Source: Alteromonas sp. 5E99-2 (GTDB lineage Bacteria; Pseudomonadota; Gammaproteobacteria; Enterobacterales; Alteromonadaceae). Taken from it: a stretch of DNA of 64,000 bases. A program made the position numbers and the translations under genes. The notes beneath the pieces were generated by a model. It was not told where the DNA came from. It was given only the letters and a program-made list of their open reading frames with translations, and did no database searches. Positions 40,053 to 50,406 of the stretch are shown piece after piece (position 1 is the stretch's first letter; each line of letters starts with the position of its first letter). The stretch lies in assembly GCF_017368475.1 (NCBI RefSeq), contig NZ_JAFNJE010000007.1, positions 1-64,000 on the forward strand. Direction: 5' to 3'.

Positions 40053-40088
40053 CCAATCACCTATATATTAAAAGCGACAATCTGTCGC

Positions 40089-40337
40089 TCAATCAGATTT
40101 ACCGCTATCGCCTTCAGTACCAGAAGGCATTGTAAATGCGCGGGCTGGGACGACTGTGGAGATAGCATGTTTATATACCATCTGGCTCACGGTATTTTTT
40201 AACAATATGACAAATTGATCGAATGATTCTACTTGTCCTTGCAATTTGATCCCATTCACAAGGTATATCGACACTGGAATACGCTCTTTCCTCAACGCAT
40301 TGAGAAACGGATCCTGTAATGATTGACCTTTTGCCAT
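40089..40337 (-). CDS. hfq: RNA chaperone Hfq
   Basis: An 82-residue Hfq that pairs small RNAs with mRNAs as a hexamer. Sm1 ([22 protein letters not shown]) and Sm2 ([12 protein letters not shown]) are intact, with the proximal-face YKHA. The C-terminal tail is about 20 residues shorter than in E. coli (102). It lies 84 nt after miaA; that gap has a terminator-like hairpin. Confidence 0.98.
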   Translation of the reverse strand: MAKGQSLQDPFLNALRKERIPVSIYLVNGIKLQGQVESFDQFVILLKNTVSQMVYKHAISTVVPARAFTMPSGTEGDSGKSD

Positions 40338-40366
40338 CGTTTATCCTTCATTGTTGTTATTATTTA

Positions 40367-40404
40367 CAAAATAAAACGTAATTTTCCATGATGGAGATTA
40401 CGTT
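40367..40404 (-). terminator. Hairpin with T-rich tail between miaA and hfq
   Basis: AACGTAAT (40397-40404 on the minus strand) pairs with ATTACGTT (40375-40382) around an inner TCCAT/ATGGA repeat, followed by TTATTTTG. It could be an attenuator that separates hfq expression from the upstream genes. Confidence 0.5.
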
Positions 40405-40421
40405 ATACCACACCTTTTGGC

Positions 40422-41363
40422 TTAACGGGCTATTTTTGCCAGCAATTTTGCTAGCCTTTCGTCATCAAATGTATCCAACCATGTTAACGACGACCACCCC
40501 CGCAGCCAAGTCAACTGACGTTTAGCTAATTGCCGGGTCGCAATAATGCCTCGTTCAGCCATTTCAGTTTCATTCAGAGAGCCTTCTAAGTACTCCCAGA
40601 CTTGTCTATAACCAACAGACCGGATCGCGGCCATGTTTCTATTCAAATCGGGGCGAGCAAAGAGTTTTTCAACCTCTTGAACTAAACCTTGTTCTAACAT
40701 TATATGAAAACGTTTCGCAATTCGCTCGTGTAAATCACTTCTATTTTCTGGTGCTATAGCAAATTCGTACAATTTAAATGGGGCGATTTTAGGCGTTTGA
40801 TCTTGCCACCAGCTCAAGGGTTTACCACTTATTCGATGTACCTCAATGGCTCGAGTTATACGCTGAGGGTCGTTAGGATGAATACGGTGCGCACATTCTG
40901 GGTCAATCGACCTTAAATATTCATGCATTGCGATCCAACCTTTTTTCGCAGCTTCTTCTTCAATGGCCTTTTTGACGTCCAAATCACCCTTAGGTAAAGA
41001 CGCAATTCCCTTAACCAGAGCGTTAAAATACATCATAGTCCCACCAACAAGTATTGGTGTTTTACCACGCTGACGTATATCTTTAACTAAACGCAATGTA
41101 TCGTCGAAAAAAGCAGACACTGAATAGGATTCAGACGGGTCATGAGTATCAATTAACCAATGAGGAATTCCCTCTTTCTCTTTTTCGCAGGGTTTTGCAG
41201 TTCCAATATCCATACCGCGATAAATCAACGCTGAATCAACGCTGATAATTTCCCCGTCCAGTTTCTTTGCAACTTCAATGGATAGTGCTGTCTTACCTGA
41301 AGCCGTTGGACCCATAATTGCTATTACGGGTTCTTCTGGAGTATTTTCTAACGACTCAATCAT
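40422..41363 (-). CDS. miaA: tRNA dimethylallyltransferase
   Basis: A 313-residue enzyme that adds a dimethylallyl group to A37 of tRNAs reading UNN codons. The P-loop [10 protein letters not shown] lies near residue 17, followed by [16 protein letters not shown] and [11 protein letters not shown]. The ATG at 41363 overlaps the mutL stop as ATGA, so it is translated by coupling. A TTG 12 nt upstream is less likely. Confidence 0.97.
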   Translation of the reverse strand: MIESLENTPEEPVIAIMGPTASGKTALSIEVAKKLDGEIISVDSALIYRGMDIGTAKPCEKEKEGIPHWLIDTHDPSESYSVSAFFDDTLRLVKDIRQRGKTPILVGGTMMYFNALVKGIASLPKGDLDVKKAIEEEAAKKGWIAMHEYLRSIDPECAHRIHPNDPQRITRAIEVHRISGKPLSWWQDQTPKIAPFKLYEFAIAPENRSDLHERIAKRFHIMLEQGLVQEVEKLFARPDLNRNMAAIRSVGYRQVWEYLEGSLNETEMAERGIIATRQLAKRQLTWLRGWSSLTWLDTFDDERLAKLLAKIAR

Positions 41364-43063
41364 GTACCAATCCAATGAATAAAATTATCAACCGACTGTG
41401 TTTTTATTCCTCTAGAAGTCCATGCTTGTTGCTTTTCAAAAGGCAACGCCATAAACCACTGAAAACTCTGTTCGATTTCTGTATCAAATACGTCAATATG
41501 GGAAGCTAGTAACACTGATAAGTGTTCGACGGAATAGTTTTCTATCTTATTCAATGTATCAATCACATTTGGGAATAACCGCCCCCAAGGTAATTGACGT
41601 AATGTTGCAGGCACTTGCTTTAACATTATTTTATGCCCATTAACTGAAAAATTAAAGTGTGACTCTTCAAGTTTTTTATGTGCCAGCGCTTCCAATTTTT
41701 CACTGGATGTGACGCTTATGGGCATGAGTAACGGTTGCGCCATTGTCGCACTATTTAACTTTTCTTCTATCCACCATGCAATGCACTGCTGGGCAGGTAG
41801 CCATTCAAACTTATCATTTTTTACTTTCATCAACCCTTTTTGAGCGACTTTATAAAAACCACTTTCTGACTCTGTCATCAAATGTGTGTATGCCGATGTC
41901 GCAGCTTCAGTTGGTCTTATTGGGCGTTGAAAATGCCCTCCACCACTGCCTCCGCCATTAGAATGGCTAGTATAATTTGATACTGGCTGATTGGGTTCGC
42001 TACTACGTAAGGGCTGAATATAATCATGACTAGGGGCATAATCGGTTTGATGGTTCTCATCACTACCTTGCGCATCGCTTAACGCGTCTTGAAATGCTTT
42101 ACACACCAAATCATGAACATGTCTTGCTTGATGAAAGCGCACCTCATGTTTGGCGGGGTGAACGTTTACATCTACTTCTGCTGGGCTTAAATTAAGGAAC
42201 AGCACGTATGCTGGTTGTTCAAATACGTCGTATACCCCTTCATACGCCTGACGAATTGCGTGTAAAAGCAATTTATCTCGCATTGCTCTACCGTTCACAA
42301 AACTAAATTGCATATCTGTCGCACTGCGCATCAGCATGGCATCGCCGACCCAAGCATTCAGTGTAATCCCTTCATAATTCAACGATATGCATTTCGCTTG
42401 AGAAGCAAACTGATTGCCGCAAACTTGTGCAACTCTTTTGTTTTCATAATCAGTGTTAGCACTATGCCAACGTCTTATCACTTTACCGTTGTGTTTCAAT
42501 ACAAAGGATGTTCTGGGACGACTTAACGCAATGCGCTTTATAATGTCATCAATATGTTGGAATTCGGTCTTTTCAGCTCGCATAAACTTTTTACGAGCGG
42601 GCGTATTATAAAATAAATCACATACATCGATAGTCGTGCCGTTTGGGTGAGCAGCAGGTTGAATTTCAACGTCCATTTCTCGGCCATTTGCCAAGGCTGT
42701 CCAAGCATCAGTTTGAGTTGCAGGTTTTGACGTTAAGGTTAACCGGCTCACTGAGCTAATACTGGCTAACGCCTCACCTCTAAACCCTAAAGAGGCGATA
42801 TTTTCTAAATCATCTAAACAGGCAATTTTGCTAGTCGAATGAGGAGACAGGGCTAATACAAGGTCATCATAATCAATTCCGCCTCCGTTATCTTTTATTC
42901 GAATGCGTTTGTGCCCACCTTTTTCGATATCTATTTCAACAGAGGTTGCTCCTGCATCCAGACTATTTTCAACCAGCTCTTTTACTACAGAAGAGGGGCG
43001 TTCAACCACTTCACCAGCGGCAATCTGGTTAGCTAATTGCACCGGCAGTCGCTTTATCGCCAA
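41360..43063 (-). CDS. mutL: DNA mismatch repair protein MutL
   Basis: A 567-residue GHKL ATPase that links MutS to MutH or UvrD. N-terminal motifs are [19 protein letters not shown] and [15 protein letters not shown] Ser/Gly/Pro-rich linker lies near residues 345-395. The C-terminal domain lacks the DQHA endonuclease motif, as in MutH-using gammaproteobacteria. The start is TTG, with GGAG 6 nt upstream. It lies 30 nt after amiB. Confidence 0.97.
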   Translation of the reverse strand: MAIKRLPVQLANQIAAGEVVERPSSVVKELVENSLDAGATSVEIDIEKGGHKRIRIKDNGGGIDYDDLVLALSPHSTSKIACLDDLENIASLGFRGEALASISSVSRLTLTSKPATQTDAWTALANGREMDVEIQPAAHPNGTTIDVCDLFYNTPARKKFMRAEKTEFQHIDDIIKRIALSRPRTSFVLKHNGKVIRRWHSANTDYENKRVAQVCGNQFASQAKCISLNYEGITLNAWVGDAMLMRSATDMQFSFVNGRAMRDKLLLHAIRQAYEGVYDVFEQPAYVLFLNLSPAEVDVNVHPAKHEVRFHQARHVHDLVCKAFQDALSDAQGSDENHQTDYAPSHDYIQPLRSSEPNQPVSNYTSHSNGGGSGGGHFQRPIRPTEAATSAYTHLMTESESGFYKVAQKGLMKVKNDKFEWLPAQQCIAWWIEEKLNSATMAQPLLMPISVTSSEKLEALAHKKLEESHFNFSVNGHKIMLKQVPATLRQLPWGRLFPNVIDTLNKIENYSVEHLSVLLASHIDVFDTEIEQSFQWFMALPFEKQQAWTSRGIKTQSVDNFIHWIGT

Positions 43064-43093
43064 TGTATTCTCCGTTTAGTAAATATCAAGGTG

Positions 43094-44407
43094 TTAAGTT
43101 TTGGGAATATTGAGAACCTGTCCAACACGAACAGTATCTGAGGAAAGAGCATTAGCATTTTTAATATTGTTAACTGTTACGTTATACCTCTGCGCCAATA
43201 GCGACAGTGATTCACCAGAACGAACTTTATGCGTACGTGTTTGGCCTTTTTGATTAGCCCACAGTGTACCATCTGGTGGAGCTTGTCGAAAATAGGTAGT
43301 AATCGCATTAAACACCGATGTAGCGAGTTTATCGCGATATTTAGACCAATTTAAATTCTTTTCTTCCTGCGGGTTGGAGATAAAGCCCAGTTCAACCAAA
43401 ATTGAGGGAATATCGGGTGACGTCAATACAGCAAAGCTGGCCGACTGAGGCTGACTTTTATGCATTTTGGTTACTCCTCGCATTTGCTTTATAACAAGCT
43501 CGCTTAAGTCATAACTCGACGCCATTGAATGATCCATGGATAAACCCAAAATCGTTTCTGCTAAGTAGCGCTCACTTGTTTTATCATTGATAACTTCAGC
43601 AGCGCCACCGAGTAATTCTGAATGTCTTTCGGTGCGTTCCATCCAACGACCTAACTCACTGTCTGCCCTGCGCACAGATAAAACCCAAACAGAAGCGCCT
43701 CTAGGTTCTGGTTTGTGAAAAGCATCTGCGTGAATTGATACAAACAAATCTGCTTTTTTTGACCTCGCTATTTCAGGTCTGCGACTGGGGTAAATATAAT
43801 AATCTCCCGTGCGTATCATGGTCGCTTTCATTCCCGGAGTCGCATCTACTTTACGCTGCAGCAATTTTGCCACACTTAATGTAATTTGCTTCTCATAGGT
43901 ACCGCCGGGGCCAACAGAGCCTGGGTCTTTGCCTCCATGACCGGCATCTATGGCCACAACAATATCTCGTGACGCCGTAACTGTATCATTGAGCACGACT
44001 TTTGCTGGCGGCGCTTCGCTGTCGACAAAATCAATCACTAACCTGGGGTTTCCCTGGCTACTGCCTTCTAGGGCGAATAAGGTTGCTTCAGCTTCTCGCG
44101 TTAACTCAATAACAATACGAGAATCCGCTTTTGTTTTGGGCGATGAATAGCGTACTTTTTTAATAAGAGATGAAGATAAATTAAATGTACTCAAATCCTG
44201 ACTTGGTAGTACATTTTTTAAATCTACTACAAGCCTACGAGGGTTCTTTAGCGAAAAATACGTAAATTCAGGAAGTTCAGACGTTTCCAATACAAGCCTG
44301 ACTGTATCATCTTGCGCAGATAACCGAGCGCGATTAATACTATCAGCTTGTACTTGTGTACATGCAATGACAACAATTGATATAAGTATTCGCAAAAAAT
44401 ACGTCAT
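43094..44407 (-). CDS. amiB: N-acetylmuramoyl-L-alanine amidase AmiB
   Basis: A 437-residue secreted peptidoglycan amidase that splits septal wall. The signal peptide ends near residue 21 (TQVQA). An AMIN domain follows (about 25-125), then Amidase_3 with zinc ligands in [16 protein letters not shown] and SIHADAF and the catalytic glutamate in VELGF. The C-terminus has one LysM repeat ([16 protein letters not shown]). Its place between tsaE and mutL marks it as AmiB; EnvC or NlpD should activate it. Confidence 0.95.
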   Translation of the reverse strand: MTYFLRILISIVVIACTQVQADSINRARLSAQDDTVRLVLETSELPEFTYFSLKNPRRLVVDLKNVLPSQDLSTFNLSSSLIKKVRYSSPKTKADSRIVIELTREAEATLFALEGSSQGNPRLVIDFVDSEAPPAKVVLNDTVTASRDIVVAIDAGHGGKDPGSVGPGGTYEKQITLSVAKLLQRKVDATPGMKATMIRTGDYYIYPSRRPEIARSKKADLFVSIHADAFHKPEPRGASVWVLSVRRADSELGRWMERTERHSELLGGAAEVINDKTSERYLAETILGLSMDHSMASSYDLSELVIKQMRGVTKMHKSQPQSASFAVLTSPDIPSILVELGFISNPQEEKNLNWSKYRDKLATSVFNAITTYFRQAPPDGTLWANQKGQTRTHKVRSGESLSLLAQRYNVTVNNIKNANALSSDTVRVGQVLNIPKT

Positions 44408-44411
44408 AGGG

Positions 44412-44906
44412 CTATTTATTATTATTTCCCAGGTTACTGCAGCATCTTTTTGCTATTAATTCACCCAATTCGGTGTAGGCTTGAATATGTGCCGCGCGAT
44501 TTTCATCCAAACTTAGTGTAATCATTAAATCTGCTGGGGCCAAGTAATTCAGCCCTTTTTCTGGCCACTCAACAATAGACAGCGTATTTTTAGAAAAATA
44601 ATCTCTCACTCCCATGTATTCCAATTCTTCAGGGTCACCTAAACGATATAAATCGAAATGATGAACTTTGCCTTTTTCTAATTCATACGGCTCAACTAAT
44701 GTGTAAGTAGGACTTTTTACATTACCAACATGCCCTAAACCTTGAATAATAAACCGAGACAAGGTGGTTTTCCCGGCGCCTAAATCACCTTCTAAATATA
44801 AAGTAATGCCTTGCTCCCACAACTCTTTAACCGCGTTTGCTAACTGCGAACCTAAGCGCTGTGTTTCATTTAACGAGTTCAATGAAATAGTAAACGTTGT
44901 AAACAT
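44412..44906 (-). CDS. tsaE: tRNA t6A synthesis ATPase TsaE
   Basis: A 164-residue ATPase needed to cycle the TsaB-TsaD complex that makes t6A37 in ANN-reading tRNAs. Walker A is [13 protein letters not shown], followed by [11 protein letters not shown] and HFDLYRL. The ATG at 44906 ([14 protein letters not shown]) gives family length and follows AAAGG; the open frame extends 22 codons upstream without similarity. It heads the operon and faces away from queG. Confidence 0.95.
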   Translation of the reverse strand: MFTTFTISLNSLNETQRLGSQLANAVKELWEQGITLYLEGDLGAGKTTLSRFIIQGLGHVGNVKSPTYTLVEPYELEKGKVHHFDLYRLGDPEELEYMGVRDYFSKNTLSIVEWPEKGLNYLAPADLMITLSLDENRAAHIQAYTELGELIAKRCCSNLGNNNK

Positions 44907-45063
44907 AAGGCCTTTCAATCTCTTCTTGCTGTTTGATACTAAAGCTATTTTTTCATTGTACCAAGAGAACAACTAATTCCCCAGCCTACATAAACAGCTC
45001 GATTACTGCATTTAGGTTCCTATGATAAACTACTAAGAAAGTATAGCTGTATATTGTAAATAA

Positions 45064-46206
45064 ATGACAAGCATCAACTGTGTCGATTTAAATCAACTCG
45101 CCGACGATATTAAACGCTGGGGTAAGGAACTTGGTTTCCAATACACAGGGATTGCCGACATTGATTTATCGAAGCACGAATCTCGCCTTACTGATTGGTT
45201 AGAAAAAGGCTATCACGGTGAGATGCACTTCATGGAAGAGCATGGACTGAAACGCGCTAGGCCCAGCGAACTTCTCCCTGGTACATTACGAGTAATCAGC
45301 GTTAGGCTTAATTATCTGCCACCTGACGCATCATTTGCGCAACATTTATCTGATCCCAATATTGGCTACATAAGCCGGTATGCGTTGGGACGTGATTATC
45401 ACAAGGTACTTAGAAAAAAACTAAAACATCTGGGTAAAAAAATAGAAGCTCAGGTTCCTGGCATAGTGTTTCGGCCTTTCACAGACTCGGCACCCGTTTT
45501 AGAGCACGCCCTAGCTGAAAAAGCAGGTTCTGGTTGGACGGGAAAACATACTCTCACACTCAGTAAAGATGGAGGCTCTTGGTTCTTTTTAGGGGAATTA
45601 TTTGTCAATTTACCCTTACCAACAGACACTGAAGTAGAAGAAAACTGTGGTGAGTGTACAGCCTGTATTACTATGTGCCCGACACAAGCTATTGTTGCTC
45701 CCTACACAGTTGATGCGCGCAAGTGTATATCTTATTTAACCATTGAATATGATGGTGTTATTCCAGAAGACTATCGCCCACTCATAGGAAACCGTATTTA
45801 TGGCTGTGATGACTGCCAGCTAGTTTGTCCTTGGAATCGATATGCCCACATTACCGAAGAAAGTGACTTTTTTGCGCGTAAAACGCTGCACGGTCAAACG
45901 CTTTCAACCCTATTTTCTTGGGATGAAAAGACGTTTCTAAAAAATACAGAAGGAAATCCCATTAGACGCATTGGATTTCAGAAATGGTCGAGAAATCTAG
46001 TTATCGCCATGGGTAATGCGCCCTATTCAAAAGAAACCATACAACTGCTGGAAAACCGCCTTCACAACACTACTGAAATGGTTGCGACTCACATAAAATG
46101 GGCTCTAACACAACAACATAACAAAGCGAATCAGTACAAGGAAATGACTAGACATACGGGACGTCTAGTCAGAATTGTGGAAAAAGGCCTTCCTAGAGAC
46201 GCTTAA
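45064..46206 (+). CDS. queG: Epoxyqueuosine reductase
   Basis: A 380-residue cobalamin-dependent iron-sulfur enzyme that makes queuosine from epoxyqueuosine in tRNA. The ferredoxin-type clusters are in CGECTACITMCPTQAI and CDDCQLVCPWNRY. SRYALGRDYHKVLRKKL and the catalytic acidic region TDSAPVLEHALAEKAG are intact. It faces away from tsaE and ends one nucleotide from the hemE stop on the other strand. Confidence 0.96.
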   Translation: MTSINCVDLNQLADDIKRWGKELGFQYTGIADIDLSKHESRLTDWLEKGYHGEMHFMEEHGLKRARPSELLPGTLRVISVRLNYLPPDASFAQHLSDPNIGYISRYALGRDYHKVLRKKLKHLGKKIEAQVPGIVFRPFTDSAPVLEHALAEKAGSGWTGKHTLTLSKDGGSWFFLGELFVNLPLPTDTEVEENCGECTACITMCPTQAIVAPYTVDARKCISYLTIEYDGVIPEDYRPLIGNRIYGCDDCQLVCPWNRYAHITEESDFFARKTLHGQTLSTLFSWDEKTFLKNTEGNPIRRIGFQKWSRNLVIAMGNAPYSKETIQLLENRLHNTTEMVATHIKWALTQQHNKANQYKEMTRHTGRLVRIVEKGLPRDA

Positions 46207-46207
46207 T

Positions 46208-47269
46208 TTATTTGTGAAAACGTGCGCTTTTTGCATGCACAGCGTTAACAAAGGTTCCCGCATTTTCTGGTGGTACATCTAAGTGAATACCATGACCTAA
46301 ATTAAACACGTGCCCTGTTCCTTCGCCGTACGCAGACAAAATAGTCTCTACTTCTTCTTCTATGCGAGGTGCGGGTGCATATAACATTGAAGGATCCATA
46401 TTACCTTGTAAAGCAACCTTATGACCTACTCGCTTGCGCGCGTCAGCAATGTCTACAGTCCAATCCAACCCAATCGCATCACAGCCAGTAGCGGCAATAG
46501 ACTCGAGCCACGTTCCACCGTTTTTAGTAAACAAGGTTACAGGAACACGGCGGCCTTCGTTTTCACGAATGAGCCCGCTAACAATTTTTTCCATATACTG
46601 TAAAGAAAACAGTTTATAGTCTCGTCCGGATAACACGCCGCCCCAAGTATCGAATACCATCACAGACTGAGCACCCGCCTTTATTTGGGCATTCAAATAC
46701 AAAATAACTGAATCTGCTAATTTATCTAACAATGCGTGCAATATCGCTGGCTCAGAAAATGCCATTTTTTTAATTTTGGTAAAGGCTTTACTGGAACCAC
46801 CTTCAATCATGTAGGTTGCCAAAGTCCATGGGCTGCCAGAAAAACCAATAAGGGGTACATCGCCCTTTAACGCAGTTCGAATCGTTCGCACCGCATTCAT
46901 TACATAACCCAGTTCGTCTTCAGGATCGGGAATAGGCAGTGCTTCAACATCGGCTTTTGATTGAATTGTTCGTTCAAACTTAGGCCCTTCATTTGTTTCA
47001 AAATACAATCCTAATCCCATTGCATCTGGAATAGTTAAAATATCAGAAAACAAAATAGCAGCATCTAACGGAAAACGACGCAAAGGTTGAAGAGTCACTT
47101 CACAGGCCAGTTCAGCGTTTTTACATAGCGACATAAAATCGCCGGCTTCGGCCCTTGTCGCCTTATACTCAGGTAAATATCGCCCAGCTTGGCGCATCAT
47201 CCATACGGGGGTCATATCAACAGGCTGCTTCAATAGCGCCTTTAAATAGCGATCATTCTTTAATTGCAT
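46208..47269 (-). CDS. hemE: Uroporphyrinogen decarboxylase
   Basis: A 353-residue enzyme that removes four carboxyl groups from uroporphyrinogen III to give coproporphyrinogen III. The signature [15 protein letters not shown] lies near residue 21, [16 protein letters not shown] near 145, and the C-terminus has [15 protein letters not shown]. It follows nudC by 53 nt on the same strand. Confidence 0.97.
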   Translation of the reverse strand: MQLKNDRYLKALLKQPVDMTPVWMMRQAGRYLPEYKATRAEAGDFMSLCKNAELACEVTLQPLRRFPLDAAILFSDILTIPDAMGLGLYFETNEGPKFERTIQSKADVEALPIPDPEDELGYVMNAVRTIRTALKGDVPLIGFSGSPWTLATYMIEGGSSKAFTKIKKMAFSEPAILHALLDKLADSVILYLNAQIKAGAQSVMVFDTWGGVLSGRDYKLFSLQYMEKIVSGLIRENEGRRVPVTLFTKNGGTWLESIAATGCDAIGLDWTVDIADARKRVGHKVALQGNMDPSMLYAPAPRIEEEVETILSAYGEGTGHVFNLGHGIHLDVPPENAGTFVNAVHAKSARFHK

Positions 47270-47322
47270 AAAATATTCAGACTTATAACGTTAAAAAAAG
47301 TATATCGGAATTACAGAACCGA

Positions 47323-48147
47323 TTACTTGGAGTTTACATTCACAACTTGTTCAATTAAGCGCCCTGCAATACTAAATTTCGGAGGAATAACCGGTAAGTC
47401 ATTCACAGAAAACCACTGCGCATCCAAAATCTCTTTTTCGTCAGGCTTTATTTCTCCTGACTCCCATTTCGCTACATACCCAACCATTAAAGCATGAGGA
47501 AACGGCCACGGTTGGCTATCGACATATTGAATGTCAGTGACTTTAACACCCACTTCTTCAAATATTTCTCGTGCAACCGCATTTTCTAAGCTTTCACCAC
47601 TTTCCACAAACCCAGCTAATACTGAGTACATATTGCTACTTGTATGTCTTGCATTTAACGCGAGTAGTATTTCGCCTTTTCGGTAAATTCCCACAATAAT
47701 GCAAGGTGAAACTCTAGGATAGCACCTATGCCCGCACGTTTTGCATTGAACAGCGGTTTCCCATGTCACTCGGGTGGTAGTAAACCCACACTGGCCACAA
47801 TACTTATGTGTGCGATAAAAATGAACAAATTGCCAAGCTCGCCCAACGACATCAAAAGCGCCTTCTTCCACTGTCATCATTACTTGTCGTAAAGAGGTAA
47901 ATTCCAATCCATCAAAACAGGGCTCTTCTGCGCCTAAATCAATAACAAAGACAGGTAATTTATTTCCATCCAAATCATGGAGCTGTTGAGCGTTAGATAG
48001 GTGTTCTTTAAGTTCAACTGATTGGGTAACCCAGTGGCCTGGTAGTTTATTCGAAGCTGTATCTACTAACACTAACTCTTTACTGAAAACGATCCATGAG
48101 ATGCGGTCATGGTTAGACAACTCTTCTACCTTTACCGAGGACAACAT
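47323..48147 (-). CDS. nudC: NAD(H) pyrophosphatase / NAD-cap decapping hydrolase NudC
   Basis: A 274-residue Nudix enzyme. The zinc ribbon (CGQCGF...CKTCGHRCYPR) lies near residues 115-140. The Nudix box is GFVESGESLENAVAREIFEE VGV in two parts around residue 180, and SQPWPFPHALM is the NudC-specific stretch. It cuts NADH to NMNH and AMP and removes NAD caps from RNA. It precedes hemE and faces away from zur. Confidence 0.95.
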   Translation of the reverse strand: MLSSVKVEELSNHDRISWIVFSKELVLVDTASNKLPGHWVTQSVELKEHLSNAQQLHDLDGNKLPVFVIDLGAEEPCFDGLEFTSLRQVMMTVEEGAFDVVGRAWQFVHFYRTHKYCGQCGFTTTRVTWETAVQCKTCGHRCYPRVSPCIIVGIYRKGEILLALNARHTSSNMYSVLAGFVESGESLENAVAREIFEEVGVKVTDIQYVDSQPWPFPHALMVGYVAKWESGEIKPDEKEILDAQWFSVNDLPVIPPKFSIAGRLIEQVVNVNSK

Positions 48148-48274
48148 TTGTAAACCTTTTTCATTCTTCTTCTATATCAAAATAGCATAGTTGGCAAAGA
48201 TAATAAGGGAATAGTGGAAGAAATAATTGATCCCGCCTATTATATAGCGTTGGGAATAATGTAAACTTACGGTT

Positions 48275-48721
48275 ATGACGCATTCTATATTGACAAAAGC
48301 TCGTGCATATTGCGAGCAACGAGGTGCAAGATTTACTCCATTGAGAGAAAAAGTCTATGCTCTAATGCTTGAAAAGCATGGCCCCGTGGGTGCTTATGAA
48401 TTGCTTGATGAGCTGAAAGAAACTGAAACAGGTGCTAAACCACCTACAGTGTATCGAGCTTTAGACTTTTTGCTGGATATTGGCTTCATACACCGACTAG
48501 AATCAAGTAATGCATTTGTTGCATGCCACCATTTTGGTTGTGCGCACCCAGTACAGTTTTTAATTTGTGATAGCTGTGGCTTTGTGACTGAAATTCAGTC
48601 TGAAGGTTTAGAAGAAACCCTCACAGCCCAAGCAAGCCAACACGGATTTAAAATATCGAAACAAACAATAGAAGCACATGGTTTATGTGCTGAGTGTCAA
48701 CAAGATATAAAAGGACATTAA
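48275..48721 (+). CDS. zur: Fur-family regulator, probable Zur
   Basis: A 148-residue Fur-family repressor. The winged helix has RFTPLREKVYALML and KPPTVYRALDFLLDIGFIHRLE. Metal sites include the CHHFGCAHPVQFLICDSCG region and the C-terminal HGLCAEC. The spacing and length fit the zinc sensor Zur better than Fur, which is inferred. No znuABC gene is in this window. It is followed, without a gap, by the CheX-like gene. Confidence 0.85.
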   Translation: MTHSILTKARAYCEQRGARFTPLREKVYALMLEKHGPVGAYELLDELKETETGAKPPTVYRALDFLLDIGFIHRLESSNAFVACHHFGCAHPVQFLICDSCGFVTEIQSEGLEETLTAQASQHGFKISKQTIEAHGLCAECQQDIKGH

Positions 48722-48722
48722 C

Positions 48723-49187
48723 TTGAACGCAAATTTTATCAACCCATTCATAAGCGGCCTGTTAAACGTACTTGAAACCATGGCGCAAACAAAACTGACA
48801 CCAGGTAGGCCAAAACGAAAGCAAAATGATGTGGCAAAAGGTGATGTTTCTGGCCTAATCGGAATGATAGGTCCTGAAACTAAAGGCTCATTTTCCATTA
48901 CCTTTGATGAAAATCTCGCATTGATCATTATGGAACGTATGGTTGGTGAAAAGATTGAAAAAATAGACGTCGAAGTCTGTGACATGGTAGGTGAGATTAC
49001 AAACATGATCGCTGGCAGTGCCAAAAACGAACTATCGGATCAAGGCTTCGATTTTGGCATGGCGACGCCTATCGTCGTGTCAGGCACAGACCATACAATT
49101 AGTCACCAAGTAGATGGCCCTAAAGTAATATTGCCATTTATGTGCGAAGAAGGTAGTGCTCATATGGAAATATGCTTCGATAAATAA
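48723..49187 (+). CDS. CheX-like chemotaxis phosphatase-family protein
   Basis: A 154-residue protein of the CheC/CheX/FliY fold. The helix with the catalytic-type pair reads DMVGEITNMIAGSAKNEL, and MERMVGEKIEK and GSFSITFDENLALIIM fit CheX. CheX removes phosphate from CheY-P. Here it is far from chemotaxis genes, so its partner is unknown. The start is TTG, with GGAC 6 nt upstream, directly after zur. Confidence 0.75.
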   Translation: MNANFINPFISGLLNVLETMAQTKLTPGRPKRKQNDVAKGDVSGLIGMIGPETKGSFSITFDENLALIIMERMVGEKIEKIDVEVCDMVGEITNMIAGSAKNELSDQGFDFGMATPIVVSGTDHTISHQVDGPKVILPFMCEEGSAHMEICFDK

Positions 49188-49235
49188 TGAATTTTAAAAT
49201 ACATATAGTTTAAACACCGTTAAATAGGATAGAAG

Positions 49236-50360
49236 ATGATAAAACGCACACTTGCAGCTTCAATATTATTGGCACTTGGAAGCCTTCCCGCACTAGCAGA
49301 TGAAGCTGGTAAAAATTGGGTTGGTGCTTCAGCCCTATACTACAATGCTGATCACGATAACATTTCAGAAGAATTTTTAGACGATGGTTTTGGCGTTAGC
49401 ATTGAAGCTGGCTTCAGATTTTCTGCTAAGTGGGCAGTAAGATTAGAATTAGCACACCTAAATGTAAGAAGTGATAACGACCTTTTAGGTGACGATCAAA
49501 CCGGTCAACTTTTTGGTGTTGATGCCCTCTATTTCTTAAAAGACGACGTTGCTTACCTTTTTGGTGGTATAAAATCACTTAATTTAGTTGAAAATACCTC
49601 TTTGTTTAATATTGGTGTTGGTAAGCACTGGGAGCTAAACGACAAATTAAACCTGATTACAGAAGTTGCTAACTACCGAGATTTCGGCAGTGACTTCAAT
49701 GATTTCGGTGTAAAATTAGGCTTAGCATACACCTTTGGTGATGTTAAAACTCCAGCCAAATCGACTAAATCTAATGCTCTCGTAGATGGCGACTCTGATA
49801 AAGACGGTGTTCTTGATTCAAAAGATCGTTGCCCAGGTACAAAAGCGGGAACCACAGTTGACATTAATGGCTGTGCCTTAGTGACTGAAAACGACAGTGA
49901 CCAAGACGGCGTTGTAAACTCTGCTGACAAGTGCCCTGACACGCCAATTAATGATTTAGTAGATGCAAATGGGTGCACACGTTTTGGAACAGAAACTGTA
50001 TCTGAAACCGTTAGCGTTCTTTTTGCCAATAACAGTGCTGAAATTACAAATAAAAGAGCAGCTAATATTGTAGATTTTGCTGCCTTCCTTAAGCGTTACG
50101 GAAATACCGATGCAATTATTGAAGGTCACGCATCTGCACCTGGCGCAGCTGACTACAACTTGAAGCTTTCTTCTGATAGAGCAGAAGCATTTAAAACGCT
50201 TTTGGTTGAAGAGTACAATATTGATGCGTCTCGTTTGAAAGCAGTAGGTTATGGTGAAACTCAGCTTATTGATAGTTCAAACACAGCAGCAGCGAATAGA
50301 AAAAATCGCAGAATTGTTGTTAATGTATCAGAAACGATAAAAGTTAAATTAACTAAATAA
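49236..50360 (+). CDS. OmpA/OprF-family outer-membrane protein with thrombospondin type-3 repeats
   Basis: A 374-residue porin-like protein. The signal peptide ends near residue 21 (LPALA). A beta-barrel of about 150 residues follows. Next come two calcium-type repeats (DSDKDGVLDSKDRCPGT and DSDQDGVVNSADKCPDT), each with a cysteine. The C-terminal OmpA domain has the peptidoglycan-binding stretch NLKLSSDRAEAFK and NRKNRRIVV. It links the outer membrane to the wall. AGGA lies 6 nt before the ATG. Confidence 0.9.
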   Translation: MIKRTLAASILLALGSLPALADEAGKNWVGASALYYNADHDNISEEFLDDGFGVSIEAGFRFSAKWAVRLELAHLNVRSDNDLLGDDQTGQLFGVDALYFLKDDVAYLFGGIKSLNLVENTSLFNIGVGKHWELNDKLNLITEVANYRDFGSDFNDFGVKLGLAYTFGDVKTPAKSTKSNALVDGDSDKDGVLDSKDRCPGTKAGTTVDINGCALVTENDSDQDGVVNSADKCPDTPINDLVDANGCTRFGTETVSETVSVLFANNSAEITNKRAANIVDFAAFLKRYGNTDAIIEGHASAPGAADYNLKLSSDRAEAFKTLLVEEYNIDASRLKAVGYGETQLIDSSNTAAANRKNRRIVVNVSETIKVKLTK

Positions 50361-50378
50361 TTTAATAAACGTGAAATA

Positions 50379-50406
50379 AAAAGCGGTTGAAATTTCAACC
50401 GCTTTT
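50379..50406. terminator. Bidirectional terminator
   Basis: A perfect 28-nt palindrome (AAAAGCGGTTGAAA and its complement) lies between the converging OmpA-family gene and dnaB and touches the dnaB stop. Confidence 0.85.
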
